Shown here: one piece after another, positions 17,386 to 27,841 of the stretch
How the letters are laid out: every line of letters starts with the position of its first letter
Numbering within the stretch: the first letter of the stretch is position 1
Assembly (NCBI GenBank): GCA_016178705.1
Contig: JACOST010000011.1
Location: 62,001 to 126,000, forward strand
Source of the DNA: Deltaproteobacteria bacterium
GTDB lineage: Bacteria; Desulfobacterota; Binatia; HRBIN30; JACQVA1
Direction of reading: 5' to 3'
DNA: 64,000 nt
Made by a program: the position numbers and the translations under genes
Notes under the pieces: generated by a model
The model's input: the letters and a program-made list of their open reading frames with translations, nothing else
Database searches by the model: none
What the model was told of the DNA's origin: nothing

Positions 17386-18345
17386 CTAGTAGGGTCGTTC
17401 GTTCAATCCGTTCTCGACGATCTGCGCGATCTCGTCAGCGCTGAAGCCCATGCGCGACAAGCTCAACAACTCGTCCGATACGCCGGCGCCGAAGAGGGCG
17501 TAGTCGTCGCTGTTGACGGTGAGCTTGACGCCGTTGTCGAACAGGCGCCGCGCCGGATGATTTTCGAACACGTCGCAGACGCCGAGGGAGTAGTTGCTGG
17601 TGGGACAGATGTGCAACAGGGTGCCGCGCTCGGCGAGGTGATCGACGAGCCGCGGATCCTCGGCCGCGCGCACTCCATGTTGCACCGCGTGCAAGTTGAG
17701 TTTCGTCACGCTCTCGCGGATGCGCTCCGGCCCGCATATTTCGCCGGCATGCGCCTTGAGCTTGAGACCGTGGTCCTCGGCGAGTCGATAGAGCGGAACG
17801 AAGTCGTCGATCGTACCGAGCTGCTCGTCGGCGTAGAGATCGAGGCTGCGGAACGCGCCGGTGGCGAGGAAGTCCTTGAGGCGCACCATCAACAGATCGG
17901 CGGGCAGACCGCGATCGATGCCGATCTCCGGAGCGATGGTGACGCGGTCGGCGACACGCGCCGCCTCGATGGATAGCAACTCGGCGAACTCCGCCACCGA
18001 CATTCGCATGAACTCGGGGAGCAAGAGATCGAAGCTCGGCTCGGCATAGACCACGCCGTCGTCGACGAAGCGATCATACGTATCGCGGATCACGGCCGCG
18101 ACGACGTCGCGGCCACCGCCGAGGATCGGCAGCAAGTTGGTGCCGATGTACATCCCGAACGCCTCGAAGTTCCCAAACACGGACGGCACCGGCGGCAGCG
18201 GCTGCTCGGCGAAGCGCGCGTAGGTCGCAATCGGCGCGGACAGCAGGCCGTGGCAGTGCAAGTCGGTTTTCGGCACGCGCCTCAGCGCGGCGCGGTCGCC
18301 GGTCGTCAATGCTTGTGCGAGCGTGGTGCGCCAGTTCTCGTCCAC
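17386..18345 (-). CDS. Adenosine deaminase-family protein
   Basis: 319 aa from GTG at 18345, with an AGGAGG ribosome site. It has the metal-dependent deaminase motifs in order: TDLHCHG (His30, His32), KAHAGEICGP with the catalytic Glu, QHGVRAAEDP, CPTSNYSLGV and VNSDDYALF. The family hydrolytically deaminates adenosine or adenine-type substrates using one zinc. The usual adenosine deaminase substrate loop is altered (HCHGLLSAPIA in place of the normal HLDG), so adenosine itself may not be the substrate. It stands alone. Confidence 0.85.
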   Translation of the reverse strand: MDENWRTTLAQALTTGDRAALRRVPKTDLHCHGLLSAPIATYARFAEQPLPPVPSVFGNFEAFGMYIGTNLLPILGGGRDVVAAVIRDTYDRFVDDGVVYAEPSFDLLLPEFMRMSVAEFAELLSIEAARVADRVTIAPEIGIDRGLPADLLMVRLKDFLATGAFRSLDLYADEQLGTIDDFVPLYRLAEDHGLKLKAHAGEICGPERIRESVTKLNLHAVQHGVRAAEDPRLVDHLAERGTLLHICPTSNYSLGVCDVFENHPARRLFDNGVKLTVNSDDYALFGAGVSDELLSLSRMGFSADEIAQIVENGLNERPY

Positions 18346-18576
18346 TGCGGCCTCCTGATGTGTGCACAGAGGAACACAGATGGACGCCGATGGCTAGGCG
18401 CGAGTTTGAACGTTCGACGAATAGCTTGAGGATCACGAAGACACGAAATGCCGACACGCACGAAAGGCGACCTGCCCTTCGTCCTTTCAAGCTTTCGAGT
18501 TTTCGTGATGCTCCGGATCTCGGGAGGGAAGGGCGACGCATGCGTCGCCCCTACGGCCGGATTTGATCCGCCGCAC
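18346..18576. repeat. Intergenic stretch made of repeat fragments
   Basis: No gene is visible. It holds an ACAGATGGACGCCGATGG fragment (18370-18395), inverted words of the ATCACGAAGACACGAAA / TTTCGAGTTTTCGTGAT kind at about 18430-18510, and a perfect 20-bp palindrome GGGCGACGCATGCGTCGCCC at 18531-18550. The ACACGAAAGG word recurs near 54430. Confidence 0.6.
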
Positions 18577-19740
18577 TCAGCGGCGATGCATGACGATCTC
18601 GGTGATCTCGGACGGCGCGAACAGACGCATCGCCGGGCCCCAGAAGCCGGTGCCACGACTGACGTAGAGTTGCGCGTCGCGCTCGCGATAGAGGCCGGCG
18701 ACGTAGGGAGTGCTGAGGCGCACCAGATAGTTGAACGGCCAGATCTGTCCACCGTGCGTGTGACCCGAGAGCTGCAGATCGACGCCGAGCGCGGCGGCTT
18801 GGTGGAAGGTCGCTGGGTCGTGTGCCAGCAGAATGAGTGCGCGCTGCGGATCGCGATCGGCCATCGTTGCCGGCACGTCCTCCTTGATACTTCCGCCCAC
18901 CAAACTGGCGTGATGATCTTCCACGCCGGCGAGATCGAACGACACATCGCCATCGCCGATGCGGACGCGCTGGTTGCGCAGAACCTGCATGCCGAGCGTT
19001 CGCACATGCGCGACCCACGGATCGGCGCCCGAATAGTGATCGTGATTGCCGGTGACGAAGAACACCCCATGACGAGCGCGCAAGTCGGCGAACGGCGCGA
19101 CCTCGTCGGCGAGGCGCCGGACGCTGCCATCGACGAGGTCACCGGTAACCGCGATGAGGTCGGGCTGCAGTTCGTTGCAACGCGCGACCAAGGCGGCGGC
19201 GAAGCGGCGGTCGAGAATGGGGCCGATGTGAATGTCGCTGATCTGGACGATGCGAAAGCCGTCGAGGGCTTGCGGCCAGCGCGCCAGCGATAAGTCGAGC
19301 CGTCGCAGCGTGGGTGGACGCAGGGCGATGCGCATGGCGGTGACACCGGCGCCGAGCGCCAGGCCGATCACGCTGAAGGCGCGCATGCGGGCCGCGGTGG
19401 TAACGCTCAGTCCACGTGCGCCAGCCGGCACGGCCGCGCCAAGCAGCGTCCACACAACATCGGAGAGGAGCGTCAACGTCAGCAGGTAGAACGCGAACCC
19501 GATCCACAACGAAGCGGGCCAGGCGATCAGACGCGTGGTGGCGCGCGGCCAGCGCCGCTCGCCGATGGGTTGCAGGATCAAGGTCATCGCGAGCAATACG
19601 ATCAGACTCAGCAATGCCGCGCGCAGCGGCGGCGCAAAGCCCGGATCGAAGACGAGCCGCTGGGCAAGATACCAGTGTCCGCCGACAAACACGGTGAGAA
19701 TGACGGAGAGGAAGATGGTGATGAGCAGGCGACGACGCAT
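18577..19740 (-). CDS. Membrane-anchored metallophosphoesterase (YkuE/YaeI-like)
   Basis: 387 aa from ATG at 19740; codons upstream would overlap the uvrA promoter region. Four hydrophobic segments lie at about 5-22, 35-55, 67-90 and 115-130. The calcineurin-type phosphoesterase domain fills the C-terminal two thirds, with all metal motifs: QISDIHIGP, VTGDLVDGS, VTGNHDHY, LLAHDP and SGHTHGGQ. Family members such as B. subtilis YkuE and E. coli YaeI bind two metal ions and act at the membrane, in some cases on lipid A precursors. The actual substrate is unknown. It is transcribed divergently from uvrA, 97 bp away. Confidence 0.88.
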   Translation of the reverse strand: MRRRLLITIFLSVILTVFVGGHWYLAQRLVFDPGFAPPLRAALLSLIVLLAMTLILQPIGERRWPRATTRLIAWPASLWIGFAFYLLTLTLLSDVVWTLLGAAVPAGARGLSVTTAARMRAFSVIGLALGAGVTAMRIALRPPTLRRLDLSLARWPQALDGFRIVQISDIHIGPILDRRFAAALVARCNELQPDLIAVTGDLVDGSVRRLADEVAPFADLRARHGVFFVTGNHDHYSGADPWVAHVRTLGMQVLRNQRVRIGDGDVSFDLAGVEDHHASLVGGSIKEDVPATMADRDPQRALILLAHDPATFHQAAALGVDLQLSGHTHGGQIWPFNYLVRLSTPYVAGLYRERDAQLYVSRGTGFWGPAMRLFAPSEITEIVMHRR

Positions 19741-19837
19741 GCGGCCAGTGTAGCAGCTGGGTTCGGGAACTCGACATCGCTGCTGGCGACCGGCGTTGCT
19801 TCTGCCTCGGCGCGGTCTATAGTCGCGGTTTCTGCCT

Positions 19838-22800
19838 ATGCCCAAAGACGCGATCACTATCGTCGGCGCGCGCCAGAACAATCTGAAGGGGATCGACGTC
19901 CGGATCCCGCTCGGCGCGCTCACCGTCATCACCGGGGTGTCGGGCTCGGGCAAGTCGAGTCTCGCCTTCGACGTGCTCTATGCCGAAGGGCAGCGGCGCT
20001 ACGTCGAGAGCTTCTCGGCCTACACGCGCCAGTTCCTCGATCGCATGGACAAGCCGCAGGTCGATCGCATCGACGGCGTGCTGCCGGCGATCGCCATCGC
20101 CCAAGGCAACACGGTGAAGACGTCGCGCTCGACTGTGGCGACGATGACCGAGCTGCACGATCATCTGAAGCTACTCTTTGCGAAAATCGGCGTGCTGCAC
20201 TGCCGCCAATGCGGGCAGGTGGTGGGGCGTGACTCGGCCGAGTCGGTGGCAACGCGGTTGGTGCACTACCCCGCAGGTACGCGCGCGCTGATCACCTTCG
20301 CGCTGCCATTGCCGGAGAACTTGCCGTGGGCGGACGCGCGCATCGGGTTGATCCGTTCGGGCTTCCGCCGGCTGCTGGTGAACGGCGAGGTGGTCGATGT
20401 CGAAGCGGTCACGACGGCGCCCGGTGCGACGGTGACGGTGGTGGTCGACCGCGTCGCCGTGCGCGCCGATCACAAGACTCGGTTGGTCGACTCGATCGAG
20501 CAGGCGCTGCGCTTTGGCAAGGGACGCGTGGCGCTGATCTTTCCCGACGAAGCGATGCGCGAAGAACCGTTCGTCGATCGCCTGGAATGCCCGCGCTGCC
20601 ACATCGCGTACCGCGAAGCCACCTCGAACTTGTTTTCGTTCAACAGTCCGCTCGGCGCGTGCGAGACCTGCCGCGGCTTCGGACGCGTCATCGACATCGA
20701 CCTCGATCTGGTGATTCCCGATCCGCGCAAATCGCTCGCCGATGGCGCGGTCAAGCCGTGGAGCACGCCGAAGACCGAATGGGAACGCGGCGAGCTGATG
20801 GCTGTCTGTCGTCGGCGCAAGATTCCGACCGACACGCCGTTCGAGACTCTCAGCGTCGAGCAGCGCGCCATCATCATCGACGGTGAAGACAAGTCGCTCG
20901 GCCGCAAACGCTTCCACGGCATTCGCGGCTGGTTCCGCTGGCTCGAAGGCCGCACCTATCGCATGCACGTGCGCGTCTTTCTCGCGCGCTATCGTAGCTA
21001 CCGCGTGTGCTCAGCGTGCGATGGCGGGCGGCTCAAGCCCGACGCGTTGTTGTTCCGCCTCAACGGCAAGACGATGCCAGAGGTAAGTCAGCTCAGCGTT
21101 GCCGAGGCGGCGGCGTTCTTCGACACGCTGCGCCTGAGCGAGACACAGGAAGAGATCGCGCACCTGATTCTCGCCGAGATTCGCAACCGGCTGCGCTACT
21201 TGCTCGAAGTCGGACTCGACTACCTCACACTCGATCGCCAGTCGCGCACGTTGTCGGGTGGTGAACTGGCGCGCGTCGATCTCACCACCGCGGTGGGCTC
21301 GTCGCTGGTCAACACGCTCTACGTTCTCGACGAGCCCTCGGTGGGTTTACACCCGCGCGACAGCCAGCGGCTGGTGCGCATCCTCCACGCGCTGCGGGCG
21401 CAGGAAAACACCGTGGTCGTGGTTGAGCACGATGCGGAGATCATCCGCGAAGCTGATCACATCATCGATCTCGGACCCGGCGCGGGTGCCAACGGCGGCG
21501 AGGTGGTGTTCGCCGGCAGCTACCAGGACCTGCTCGCCAATGGCCGGCGTTCGCTCACGGGCCAGTATCTCTCCGGCCGCAAGCACATCCCGACGCCGGT
21601 CAAGCGTCGGCCGATCATCCGCGCGCTGCGCCTGCGCATCCGCGGAGCACGCGCGAACAATCTGCGCAACGTTACCGTCGATCTGCCGCTGTCGCGCTTC
21701 GTCTGTGTTAGCGGGGTCTCCGGTTCGGGTAAGTCCACCCTCATGGAGGACGTGCTCTATCGCGGCCTCAAGAAGCGGCTCGGTCAATTCGTCGCGGTGC
21801 CGGGTGAGCACGACGACATCGAAGGCGCCGAGCGCATCGCCGAGGTCGTGTTCGTCGATCAGTCGCCGCTCGGCACGACGCCGCGCGCCAATCCGGTCAC
21901 CTATCTGAAGGCGTTCGATCCGATCCGCACGCTGTTCGCGCAGACCCCGATGGCGCGGATGCGCGGCTATGCCGCCAGCGCGTTCTCGTTCAACGTCGCC
22001 GGCGGTCGCTGCGAAACCTGCACGGGTGAAGGCGTCGAAAAGGTCGAGATGCAGTTTCTCTCCGACGTCTACGTCACCTGCCCCGAGTGCAATGGCGCGC
22101 GCTTCCGCGCCGAGACTTTGGAAGTGAAGTATCAGGACAAGAGCATCCGCGAGGTGCTCGACCTGACGGTGCGCGACGCGCTCGATTTCTTTCACGCCGA
22201 GCCCGAAGTGGCGCGCCGGCTGCAGCCGCTGGTCGATGTCGGGCTCGACTACCTGCGGCTCGGCCAACCGTTGACGACGCTCTCCGGCGGCGAATCGCAA
22301 CGGCTGCGACTCGCCGCGGCGATGGGGCGCGAGGCCAAGCCGCACAGCTTGTTCCTCTTCGACGAGCCGAGCATCGGCTTACACTTCGCCGACGTCGAGA
22401 AGCTGCTCACCGCGTTGCATCGCCTGGTCGAGCGCGGCAACTCGCTGGTGGTGATCGAACACAACATCGACATCATCAAGGCTGCTGACTACGTCATCGA
22501 TCTCGGTCCGGAAGGCGGCCCCGGCGGCGGCACGGTCGTGGCTGCCGGCACACCGGAGCAAGTCGCCGCGGTCGAGGGATCGCACACCGGGCGCTACCTG
22601 CGGCAGGCGCTCAGCCCGGCGGCAGCGATCGAGCCGACGCTGCCGGCGCGCGTGGCCCCGCGGCGCGAGGGCTACGGCGTCATGCGTGTGATCGGTGCCA
22701 GGGAGCACAACCTGCGCGATCTCTCCATCGACTTGCCGCGTGATCAGTTCATCGTCGTCACCGGCTTGAGCGGTTCGGGCAAATCGACGCTGGCGTTCGA

Positions 22801-25504
22801 CATCCTCTACGCCGAAGGGCAGCGTCGCTACCTCGACAGCTTGTCGGCGTACGCGCGCCAGTTCGTGAAAGTGATGGCGCGGCCGGCGGTGGATTTGTTG
22901 TCGGGCATTCCGCCCACTGTCGCCATCGAGCAGCGCCTCAGCCGCGGCAGTAAGAAGTCGACCGTCGCCACGATCACCGAGATCTATCACTACCTGCGCT
23001 TGCTCTATGCGAAGATCGGCGTGCAGCACTGCACGCAATGCGATCGACCGATCGCGGCGCAGACGCGCCAGCAGATCATCGACCGCATCCGCCGCGAGTC
23101 GCGCGGCGAGACCATCACCCTGCTGGCGCCGGCAATTCGCGCGCGCAAGGGGCAGTACACCGATCTGTTTCGCACCGCGCGCAAACTCGGCTTCGCGCGC
23201 GCCCGCGTCGACGGCAAGATCGTCGCGGTGCACCCGGTACCGGCGCTCGCCCGCTATCGCGCGCACGACATCGACATCGTCATCGGCGAGATCGAGGTCA
23301 CACGCGCCGGCGCCGCCCAGTTGCCGGAGCTCGTGGCGACAGCGCTGCGGATGGGAAGTGGTGCGCTCATCGTGACTCGTGCTCGCGACTCGTGTTCGGC
23401 CCCCCGCTCCCGTTCTTCCGAGAACGAACCACGAACACGAGCCACGACTCCAGATCGCGTCTTCAGCGAACGTTTGTACTGCGCCGAGTGCGGGATCGGC
23501 TACGAAGCGCTCGATCCGCGCCTGTTCTCGTTCAACTCGCCACAGGGGGCGTGCCCCGATTGCGACGGCGTCGGCGCGGTGCCGAGTTTCGAGCCGGAGC
23601 TGATCGTCGGCGATCCGGCCCGCCCCATCGGCGACAGCCTGAGTGGTGCCTTCGAGGCGTTCGGCCCGCGGGCGAAGCGCGTGGTGAAGGAAACCGCGGC
23701 CCGCTATCGCGTGGCGCTCGATCGGCCGTTCGCGCGGTTGACGCCAAAACAGCAGGCCGGGTTGTTTCATGGCGACGGCGACGGCGGCGTGATCGGTTTC
23801 CTACAAGAATTGCTCGACGACGAGGAAACCAACCCGTCGCTGCTCGCGCCGTTCATGCACGAACGGGCATGCCCGACGTGCCACGGACGGCGGTTGCTGC
23901 CACGCGCGCAAGCCGTGCGCATCGATGGCCAAGCGATCTGGGAGGTGACGGCGACTTCAGTGGCCACGGCGCACGCGCAATGGACGGCGCGCCGCTTCGG
24001 CGGTCGCGACGCGGTGATTGCGGCGAGCGTGGTGAAGGAGATCGTGCCGCGCTTGCAGTTCCTCGAACAGGTCGGGCTGTCGTACCTCACGCTCGATCGC
24101 CGCGCCGACACGCTTTCCGGCGGTGAGGCGCAGCGCATTCGGCTGGCGGCGCAACTCGGCTCGAACCTGCGCGGCGTCTGCTACATCCTCGATGAGCCGA
24201 CCATCGGGTTGCACCCACGCGACAACGCGATGCTGCTGGCGACGCTCTTGGAACTGAAGCAGCACGGCAACAGCGTGCTGGTGGTCGAGCATGATGAAGC
24301 GACGATCGCGGCCGCGGATCTCGTCGTCGATCTGGGGCCGGGCGGCGGCACCCACGGCGGCGAGTTGGTGGCGATGGGATCGCCGGCAGCGCTGCGCGCC
24401 AACTCGGCGTCGATCACCGGCCGCTATCTCGGGCAGCATCGACCGCGTCTGGGACCGCTCCGCGACTTGCGCGGCCGCGCGCAGCTGAAGGTTGTCGGGG
24501 CGCGCGAGCACAACCTGAAGAACGTCAGCGTCGAGATTCCGCTGGGCGCGTGGACCTGCGTCACCGGGGTTTCCGGTTCGGGGAAGTCGACCTTGGTGCG
24601 CGACGTTTTGTTTGCGGGCGTGCGCCGCCAGCTCGGACTACCAAGTGGCCGCGTCGGCGCGCACGGCGCCATTCGCGGTGTCGAGCATATCGAGCGGGTG
24701 GTCGAGGTCGATCAGACGCCGATCGGGCGCACGCCGCGCTCGATTCCGGCATCGTACGTCGGCTTCTTCGACGACATTCGCAAGCTCTTCGCGATGACCC
24801 CGGAGGCGCGCATGCGCGGCTACACCGCCGGCCGCTTTTCGTTCAACATCAAGGGTGGGCGCTGCGAGAGCTGCATAGGTCAGGGCAAGATCAAGATGGC
24901 GATGAGCTTTCTCCCCGACCTCTACGTCGAATGCGAAGACTGCGGCGGGCGGCGCTTCACCGACGAAACCTGTGCCGTGAGCTACAACGGCCGCAGCATC
25001 GCCGACGTGTTGGCGATGACGATCGAAGAAGCGGTGGCGTTCTTCGCCGGCGTCAGTCACATCAACACGCCGCTGCAGTTGCTCGACGACATCGGCCTCG
25101 GCTATTTGACGCTCGGGCAGGGCAGCAACACGCTCTCCGGCGGCGAAGCGCAGCGCATCAAGCTCGCCTACGAACTGGGGAAGGACTCGCGCGGCTCGAC
25201 GCTGTACGTACTCGACGAACCCACCACCGGGCTGCACTTCGCCGACATCGATCGGCTCATCGATGTGGTGCACCGCTTGGTCGATCGCGGCAACACCGTC
25301 GTCACCATCGAGCACAATCTCGACATCATCAAGGAAGCCGACTGGATCATCGACCTCGGCCCCGAAGGCGGCGATCACGGCGGCGAAGTCGTCGCCATGG
25401 GCCCGCTCGATCACGTCATTGCCAACGGTGGGCGTTCGCACACCGTGCGCTTCCTGCGCGAGTTCGTGAACGGAGGCGCAGAGGCAGCAGCTAGCGGCTC
25501 GTGA
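19838..25504 (+). CDS. uvrA: Double-length UvrA excinuclease subunit
   Basis: 1888 aa, about twice a normal UvrA (about 940). It is two complete UvrA units in one chain, residues 1 to about 940 and about 946 to 1888. Each unit has two ATPase halves: Walker [14 protein letters not shown] and [13 protein letters not shown] in unit 1, [13 protein letters not shown] and [13 protein letters not shown] in unit 2. All four signature motifs remain ([24 protein letters not shown] twice), as do the zinc-finger Cys pairs (for example [12 protein letters not shown]…CPEC and [12 protein letters not shown]…CEDC). UvrA recognises DNA damage as a dimer; here a single chain could be an intramolecular dimer. 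Tandem UvrA proteins are known, for example in Chlamydia. Residues about 1179-1205 are an odd Ser/Arg-rich insert encoded by a palindrome. Confidence 0.95.
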   Translation: MPKDAITIVGARQNNLKGIDVRIPLGALTVITGVSGSGKSSLAFDVLYAEGQRRYVESFSAYTRQFLDRMDKPQVDRIDGVLPAIAIAQGNTVKTSRSTVATMTELHDHLKLLFAKIGVLHCRQCGQVVGRDSAESVATRLVHYPAGTRALITFALPLPENLPWADARIGLIRSGFRRLLVNGEVVDVEAVTTAPGATVTVVVDRVAVRADHKTRLVDSIEQALRFGKGRVALIFPDEAMREEPFVDRLECPRCHIAYREATSNLFSFNSPLGACETCRGFGRVIDIDLDLVIPDPRKSLADGAVKPWSTPKTEWERGELMAVCRRRKIPTDTPFETLSVEQRAIIIDGEDKSLGRKRFHGIRGWFRWLEGRTYRMHVRVFLARYRSYRVCSACDGGRLKPDALLFRLNGKTMPEVSQLSVAEAAAFFDTLRLSETQEEIAHLILAEIRNRLRYLLEVGLDYLTLDRQSRTLSGGELARVDLTTAVGSSLVNTLYVLDEPSVGLHPRDSQRLVRILHALRAQENTVVVVEHDAEIIREADHIIDLGPGAGANGGEVVFAGSYQDLLANGRRSLTGQYLSGRKHIPTPVKRRPIIRALRLRIRGARANNLRNVTVDLPLSRFVCVSGVSGSGKSTLMEDVLYRGLKKRLGQFVAVPGEHDDIEGAERIAEVVFVDQSPLGTTPRANPVTYLKAFDPIRTLFAQTPMARMRGYAASAFSFNVAGGRCETCTGEGVEKVEMQFLSDVYVTCPECNGARFRAETLEVKYQDKSIREVLDLTVRDALDFFHAEPEVARRLQPLVDVGLDYLRLGQPLTTLSGGESQRLRLAAAMGREAKPHSLFLFDEPSIGLHFADVEKLLTALHRLVERGNSLVVIEHNIDIIKAADYVIDLGPEGGPGGGTVVAAGTPEQVAAVEGSHTGRYLRQALSPAAAIEPTLPARVAPRREGYGVMRVIGAREHNLRDLSIDLPRDQFIVVTGLSGSGKSTLAFDILYAEGQRRYLDSLSAYARQFVKVMARPAVDLLSGIPPTVAIEQRLSRGSKKSTVATITEIYHYLRLLYAKIGVQHCTQCDRPIAAQTRQQIIDRIRRESRGETITLLAPAIRARKGQYTDLFRTARKLGFARARVDGKIVAVHPVPALARYRAHDIDIVIGEIEVTRAGAAQLPELVATALRMGSGALIVTRARDSCSAPRSRSSENEPRTRATTPDRVFSERLYCAECGIGYEALDPRLFSFNSPQGACPDCDGVGAVPSFEPELIVGDPARPIGDSLSGAFEAFGPRAKRVVKETAARYRVALDRPFARLTPKQQAGLFHGDGDGGVIGFLQELLDDEETNPSLLAPFMHERACPTCHGRRLLPRAQAVRIDGQAIWEVTATSVATAHAQWTARRFGGRDAVIAASVVKEIVPRLQFLEQVGLSYLTLDRRADTLSGGEAQRIRLAAQLGSNLRGVCYILDEPTIGLHPRDNAMLLATLLELKQHGNSVLVVEHDEATIAAADLVVDLGPGGGTHGGELVAMGSPAALRANSASITGRYLGQHRPRLGPLRDLRGRAQLKVVGAREHNLKNVSVEIPLGAWTCVTGVSGSGKSTLVRDVLFAGVRRQLGLPSGRVGAHGAIRGVEHIERVVEVDQTPIGRTPRSIPASYVGFFDDIRKLFAMTPEARMRGYTAGRFSFNIKGGRCESCIGQGKIKMAMSFLPDLYVECEDCGGRRFTDETCAVSYNGRSIADVLAMTIEEAVAFFAGVSHINTPLQLLDDIGLGYLTLGQGSNTLSGGEAQRIKLAYELGKDSRGSTLYVLDEPTTGLHFADIDRLIDVVHRLVDRGNTVVTIEHNLDIIKEADWIIDLGPEGGDHGGEVVAMGPLDHVIANGGRSHTVRFLREFVNGGAEAAASGS
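23372..23450. repeat. Palindromic insertion inside uvrA, in frame
   Basis: The arms GACTCGTGTTCG and CGAACACGAGCC face each other across about 35 bases, with extra CGTGACTCGTG copies on the left. The segment is translated as a low-complexity Arg/Ser/Thr-rich stretch between the UvrA body and the [11 protein letters not shown] zinc region of unit 2. Unit 1 has only a few residues at the equivalent place. It therefore looks like an inserted dispersed repeat that kept the reading frame. Confidence 0.65.
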
Positions 25505-25515
25505 CGCTCGTGACG

Positions 25516-25690
25516 GTTTGCACAAAAGGGGGTTGCTGCCCCTCGATACGCCGCCCTTCGATACGAAGCCTTCGGCTTCTACTCAGTGCGGCTACGCGGG
25601 GAAGCGGTCTTTTTCTCGAAGAACCCACTGCCCGTTTGCCCGAGTAGATCGCGAAGCGATCGTATCGAGGGCCTGCTTGTTCAAAGCCGG
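25516..25690. repeat. Dispersed palindromic repeat, family A, full copy
   Basis: About 175 bp between the convergent uvrA and WS/DGAT genes. Ends: TTTGCACAA…CCCCTCGATACG on the left and CGTATCGAGGGCC…TTGTTCAAAG on the right. Inner hairpins: GAAGCC-TTC-GGCTTC followed by TACTCAGTGCGGC, and GATCGC-GAA-GCGATC preceded by CCCGAGTA. No coding frame lies inside. Confidence 0.85.
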
Positions 25691-25696
25691 CACTAA

Positions 25697-27160
25697 CTAC
25701 GCGGCGACGTGTCCCCGGCGTTTGTGCTCGGCTTCGACAACCGGTGCCGCGCGGATGCGTTCCAACCCGGTAGCCGCCCACAACTCGTCGAAGGACTGTT
25801 GCAGCGCCGCGGCGACTCTCCACGCGTCGGGGACGCGCTCGGCGTCGGCGTTCATACCGATGGTGAGCTGATCGGCGTAGCTCATGATCGCAAAGCCGAG
25901 CCCGATGCCGACGGCGAGCGGGACCAGGGGCACCATCACCTGCACCGGCTCGCCCAGCAGGTAGCGGGTCTCGCGCGGGCCGGGCACGTTGGTGCAAATC
26001 GTGTTGACCGGTTGGACGGAGGCCTGCAGCCGGGCCAGCGGCCGTTGCAACACGGGTGGCAACACGTCGGTGAGCGCCACGACGCGCTCCATCTGACTCG
26101 CTTGCCCGCCTTCTTTGAGCTGATTCATCGCCGCCGACACTTGCCGCAGTCGCTCGACCGGATCGGTGATGCCGATCACCAACGGCGCCACCATCATCGA
26201 TACGCGGTTGCCGAGCTTAAGGTGTTCGTGTTCGCTGCGTACGTTGACCGGCACCATCGCCTTCAGTTCCGTGCGGTCGACTTTGACGCCGCGCTCGCGC
26301 AGGTAGTGGCGCAAGCCGCCCGAGATGATGGCCAGCACGACGTCGTTAACGGTGCCGCCCAGGCGGCTTTTGATCGCTTTGACTTCGTTCAGCGAAAACG
26401 GCGCCCACGCGACCGCGCGCTTGTTGCCGAGCGCGCCGTTGAAGAGGGTCGCCGGCGCCCCCGCGAGCAAGGTGCGAGCCATCGTGCCGATTGCGTCGAC
26501 GGTGGCGCGCGCTTCGGCGAACGCACGTGACGGGCGGGTCAGCATGCCGGCGACGTGGCGTCCCAACTCGATCTGCGCACTTACCGCATCGAATATCCCC
26601 ATCGTCGCTTGCGTGAGAGGGTTTGGTAGCGCCGGCTTCACCGGTGAGTGTTTCGGTGGATTGATCGGCGAGGGCTTCGGTGACGGGTCCATCAAGATGC
26701 CGATGATCTCGACGCCGCTGGCGCCGTCGATCATGCAGTGATGGGTCTTGGCCAGCACCGCGCTGCCGTGGCCGCGGTAGCCCTCGATCAAGTGCATCTC
26801 CCACAAGGGCTTCGAACGGTCGAGCGGTTCGGCGAACAGCTTCGCGCACAGCGCGGCCAGTGCCTGATCGTCGTGACCGCCCTTGAGGGTATGACGGCGG
26901 ACGTGATCGCGGATGTCGAACTCCGGGTCGGGCTCCCAGGTTGGGTGCGCCAGGTTCAACGGCACCATGACCGCGCGCTGAGTGTAGCGCGGGATCAGAT
27001 GCAAGCGCGCGCGCAGGTCGCGCACCAGCCGTTCATAGTCAATGGCGTGCGCGAAGGTGTAAATGCCGGCGACATGGAGCAGTGCGTTCGGCTGCTCGAG
27101 GTAGAGGAAGCTAGCGTCCAGTGAGGTCATGCGCCGGTTGAGCGCGGTTGGTTCAGTCAT
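25697..27160 (-). CDS. Wax ester synthase / diacylglycerol acyltransferase (WS/DGAT)
   Basis: 487 aa from ATG at 27160 with GAGAGGA upstream. The condensation-type active site HHCMIDG sits at residues 140-146. The conserved N-terminus MTSLDASFLYLE and the C-terminal-domain motifs GTVNDVVLAIISGGLR and NVPGPRETRYLLG are also present. It esterifies acyl-CoA with long-chain alcohols or diacylglycerol, making storage wax esters or triacylglycerol. It is the last gene of a probable three-gene transcript behind two dodecin-like genes. This supports a lipid-storing organism. Confidence 0.93.
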   Translation of the reverse strand: MTEPTALNRRMTSLDASFLYLEQPNALLHVAGIYTFAHAIDYERLVRDLRARLHLIPRYTQRAVMVPLNLAHPTWEPDPEFDIRDHVRRHTLKGGHDDQALAALCAKLFAEPLDRSKPLWEMHLIEGYRGHGSAVLAKTHHCMIDGASGVEIIGILMDPSPKPSPINPPKHSPVKPALPNPLTQATMGIFDAVSAQIELGRHVAGMLTRPSRAFAEARATVDAIGTMARTLLAGAPATLFNGALGNKRAVAWAPFSLNEVKAIKSRLGGTVNDVVLAIISGGLRHYLRERGVKVDRTELKAMVPVNVRSEHEHLKLGNRVSMMVAPLVIGITDPVERLRQVSAAMNQLKEGGQASQMERVVALTDVLPPVLQRPLARLQASVQPVNTICTNVPGPRETRYLLGEPVQVMVPLVPLAVGIGLGFAIMSYADQLTIGMNADAERVPDAWRVAAALQQSFDELWAATGLERIRAAPVVEAEHKRRGHVAA

Positions 27161-27232
27161 GCGGTCCTCTCGCGGGGATAGCGTGGGCTTCAACGGATCG
27201 ATGACGCGGTGGCGGCCGAGTGCCGCCGCGCG

Positions 27233-27436
27233 CTAGTTTTCGAGTACGAACGTCACCAGCAGTGTCGAGCGATACTCGACGATCTTACCTTTGTCGATCG
27301 CCGCGTTCTCCTTGAGCACTTCGAGTCCGGTGATGCCGCGCAGCGTCTTGTTGGCGCGCTCGATTGCGTTGCGGACGGCGTCTTCCCAACTATGGGGCGA
27401 CGCGCCGATGATTTGCGTCTGTCGTGCAACCGCCAT
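27233..27436 (-). CDS. Dodecin-like protein (second of a pair)
   Basis: 67 aa; strong ribosome site (AGGAGG). Fold signature: alpha helix ASPHSWEDAVRNAIERANKTLRG followed by strands GLEVLKENAAI, KIVEYRSTLLVTFVLE. Dodecins form hollow 12-mers that usually bind flavin. The Trp that stacks on flavin (normally in a xRWxEV context) is Gly here (ITGLEV), and the Gln of EYQVTL is Arg. That resembles the flavin-free calcium/SecE2-type dodecins. It is 15 bp from its paralog and upstream of the WS/DGAT gene. Confidence 0.87.
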   Translation of the reverse strand: MAVARQTQIIGASPHSWEDAVRNAIERANKTLRGITGLEVLKENAAIDKGKIVEYRSTLLVTFVLEN

Positions 27437-27451
27437 GGCTACCTCCTGTGT

Positions 27452-27652
27452 CTATTCCAAGACGAAGACGAGTTTCATGTCGACTCGATACTCGACGATC
27501 TTCCCACCGGTCACCTTGACCCGCTTGGCCAGCACTTCGACTCCCGTGATACCGCGCAGAGTCTTGGTTGCTCGCTTGAGGCCTTCGATGACGGCTTCCT
27601 GAAAACCATCGGGAGACGAGGCACGAATCTCGGATACGCGTGCAACAGCCAT
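27452..27652 (-). CDS. Dodecin-like protein (first of a pair)
   Basis: 66 aa; ribosome site AGGAGG before the ATG at 27652. Same fold and same substitutions as the next gene (ITGVEVL in place of the Trp motif; EYRVDM in place of EYQVTL). The two share about half of their residues, so they come from an older tandem duplication. First gene of the probable dodecin-dodecin-WS/DGAT transcript. A role in cofactor or metal buffering during lipid metabolism is inference. Confidence 0.87.
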   Translation of the reverse strand: MAVARVSEIRASSPDGFQEAVIEGLKRATKTLRGITGVEVLAKRVKVTGGKIVEYRVDMKLVFVLE

Positions 27653-27841
27653 CGCTGTCCTCCTGCCGATAGTGTCGGCGCTTGAGCAATCTGAGAGACG
27701 GACGCCCTCTTTCTAGCAAAGGGCAGGGCGTCTGTCATGCCAAGAGTCGGGGGTGAGTGGAGATTTGCCGCGCGGGTGTCATCTGGTCGCCGGATGCCTA
27801 GGCCGCGACGCGCATCACACAACGCGGGTGTCCGGATTGCG

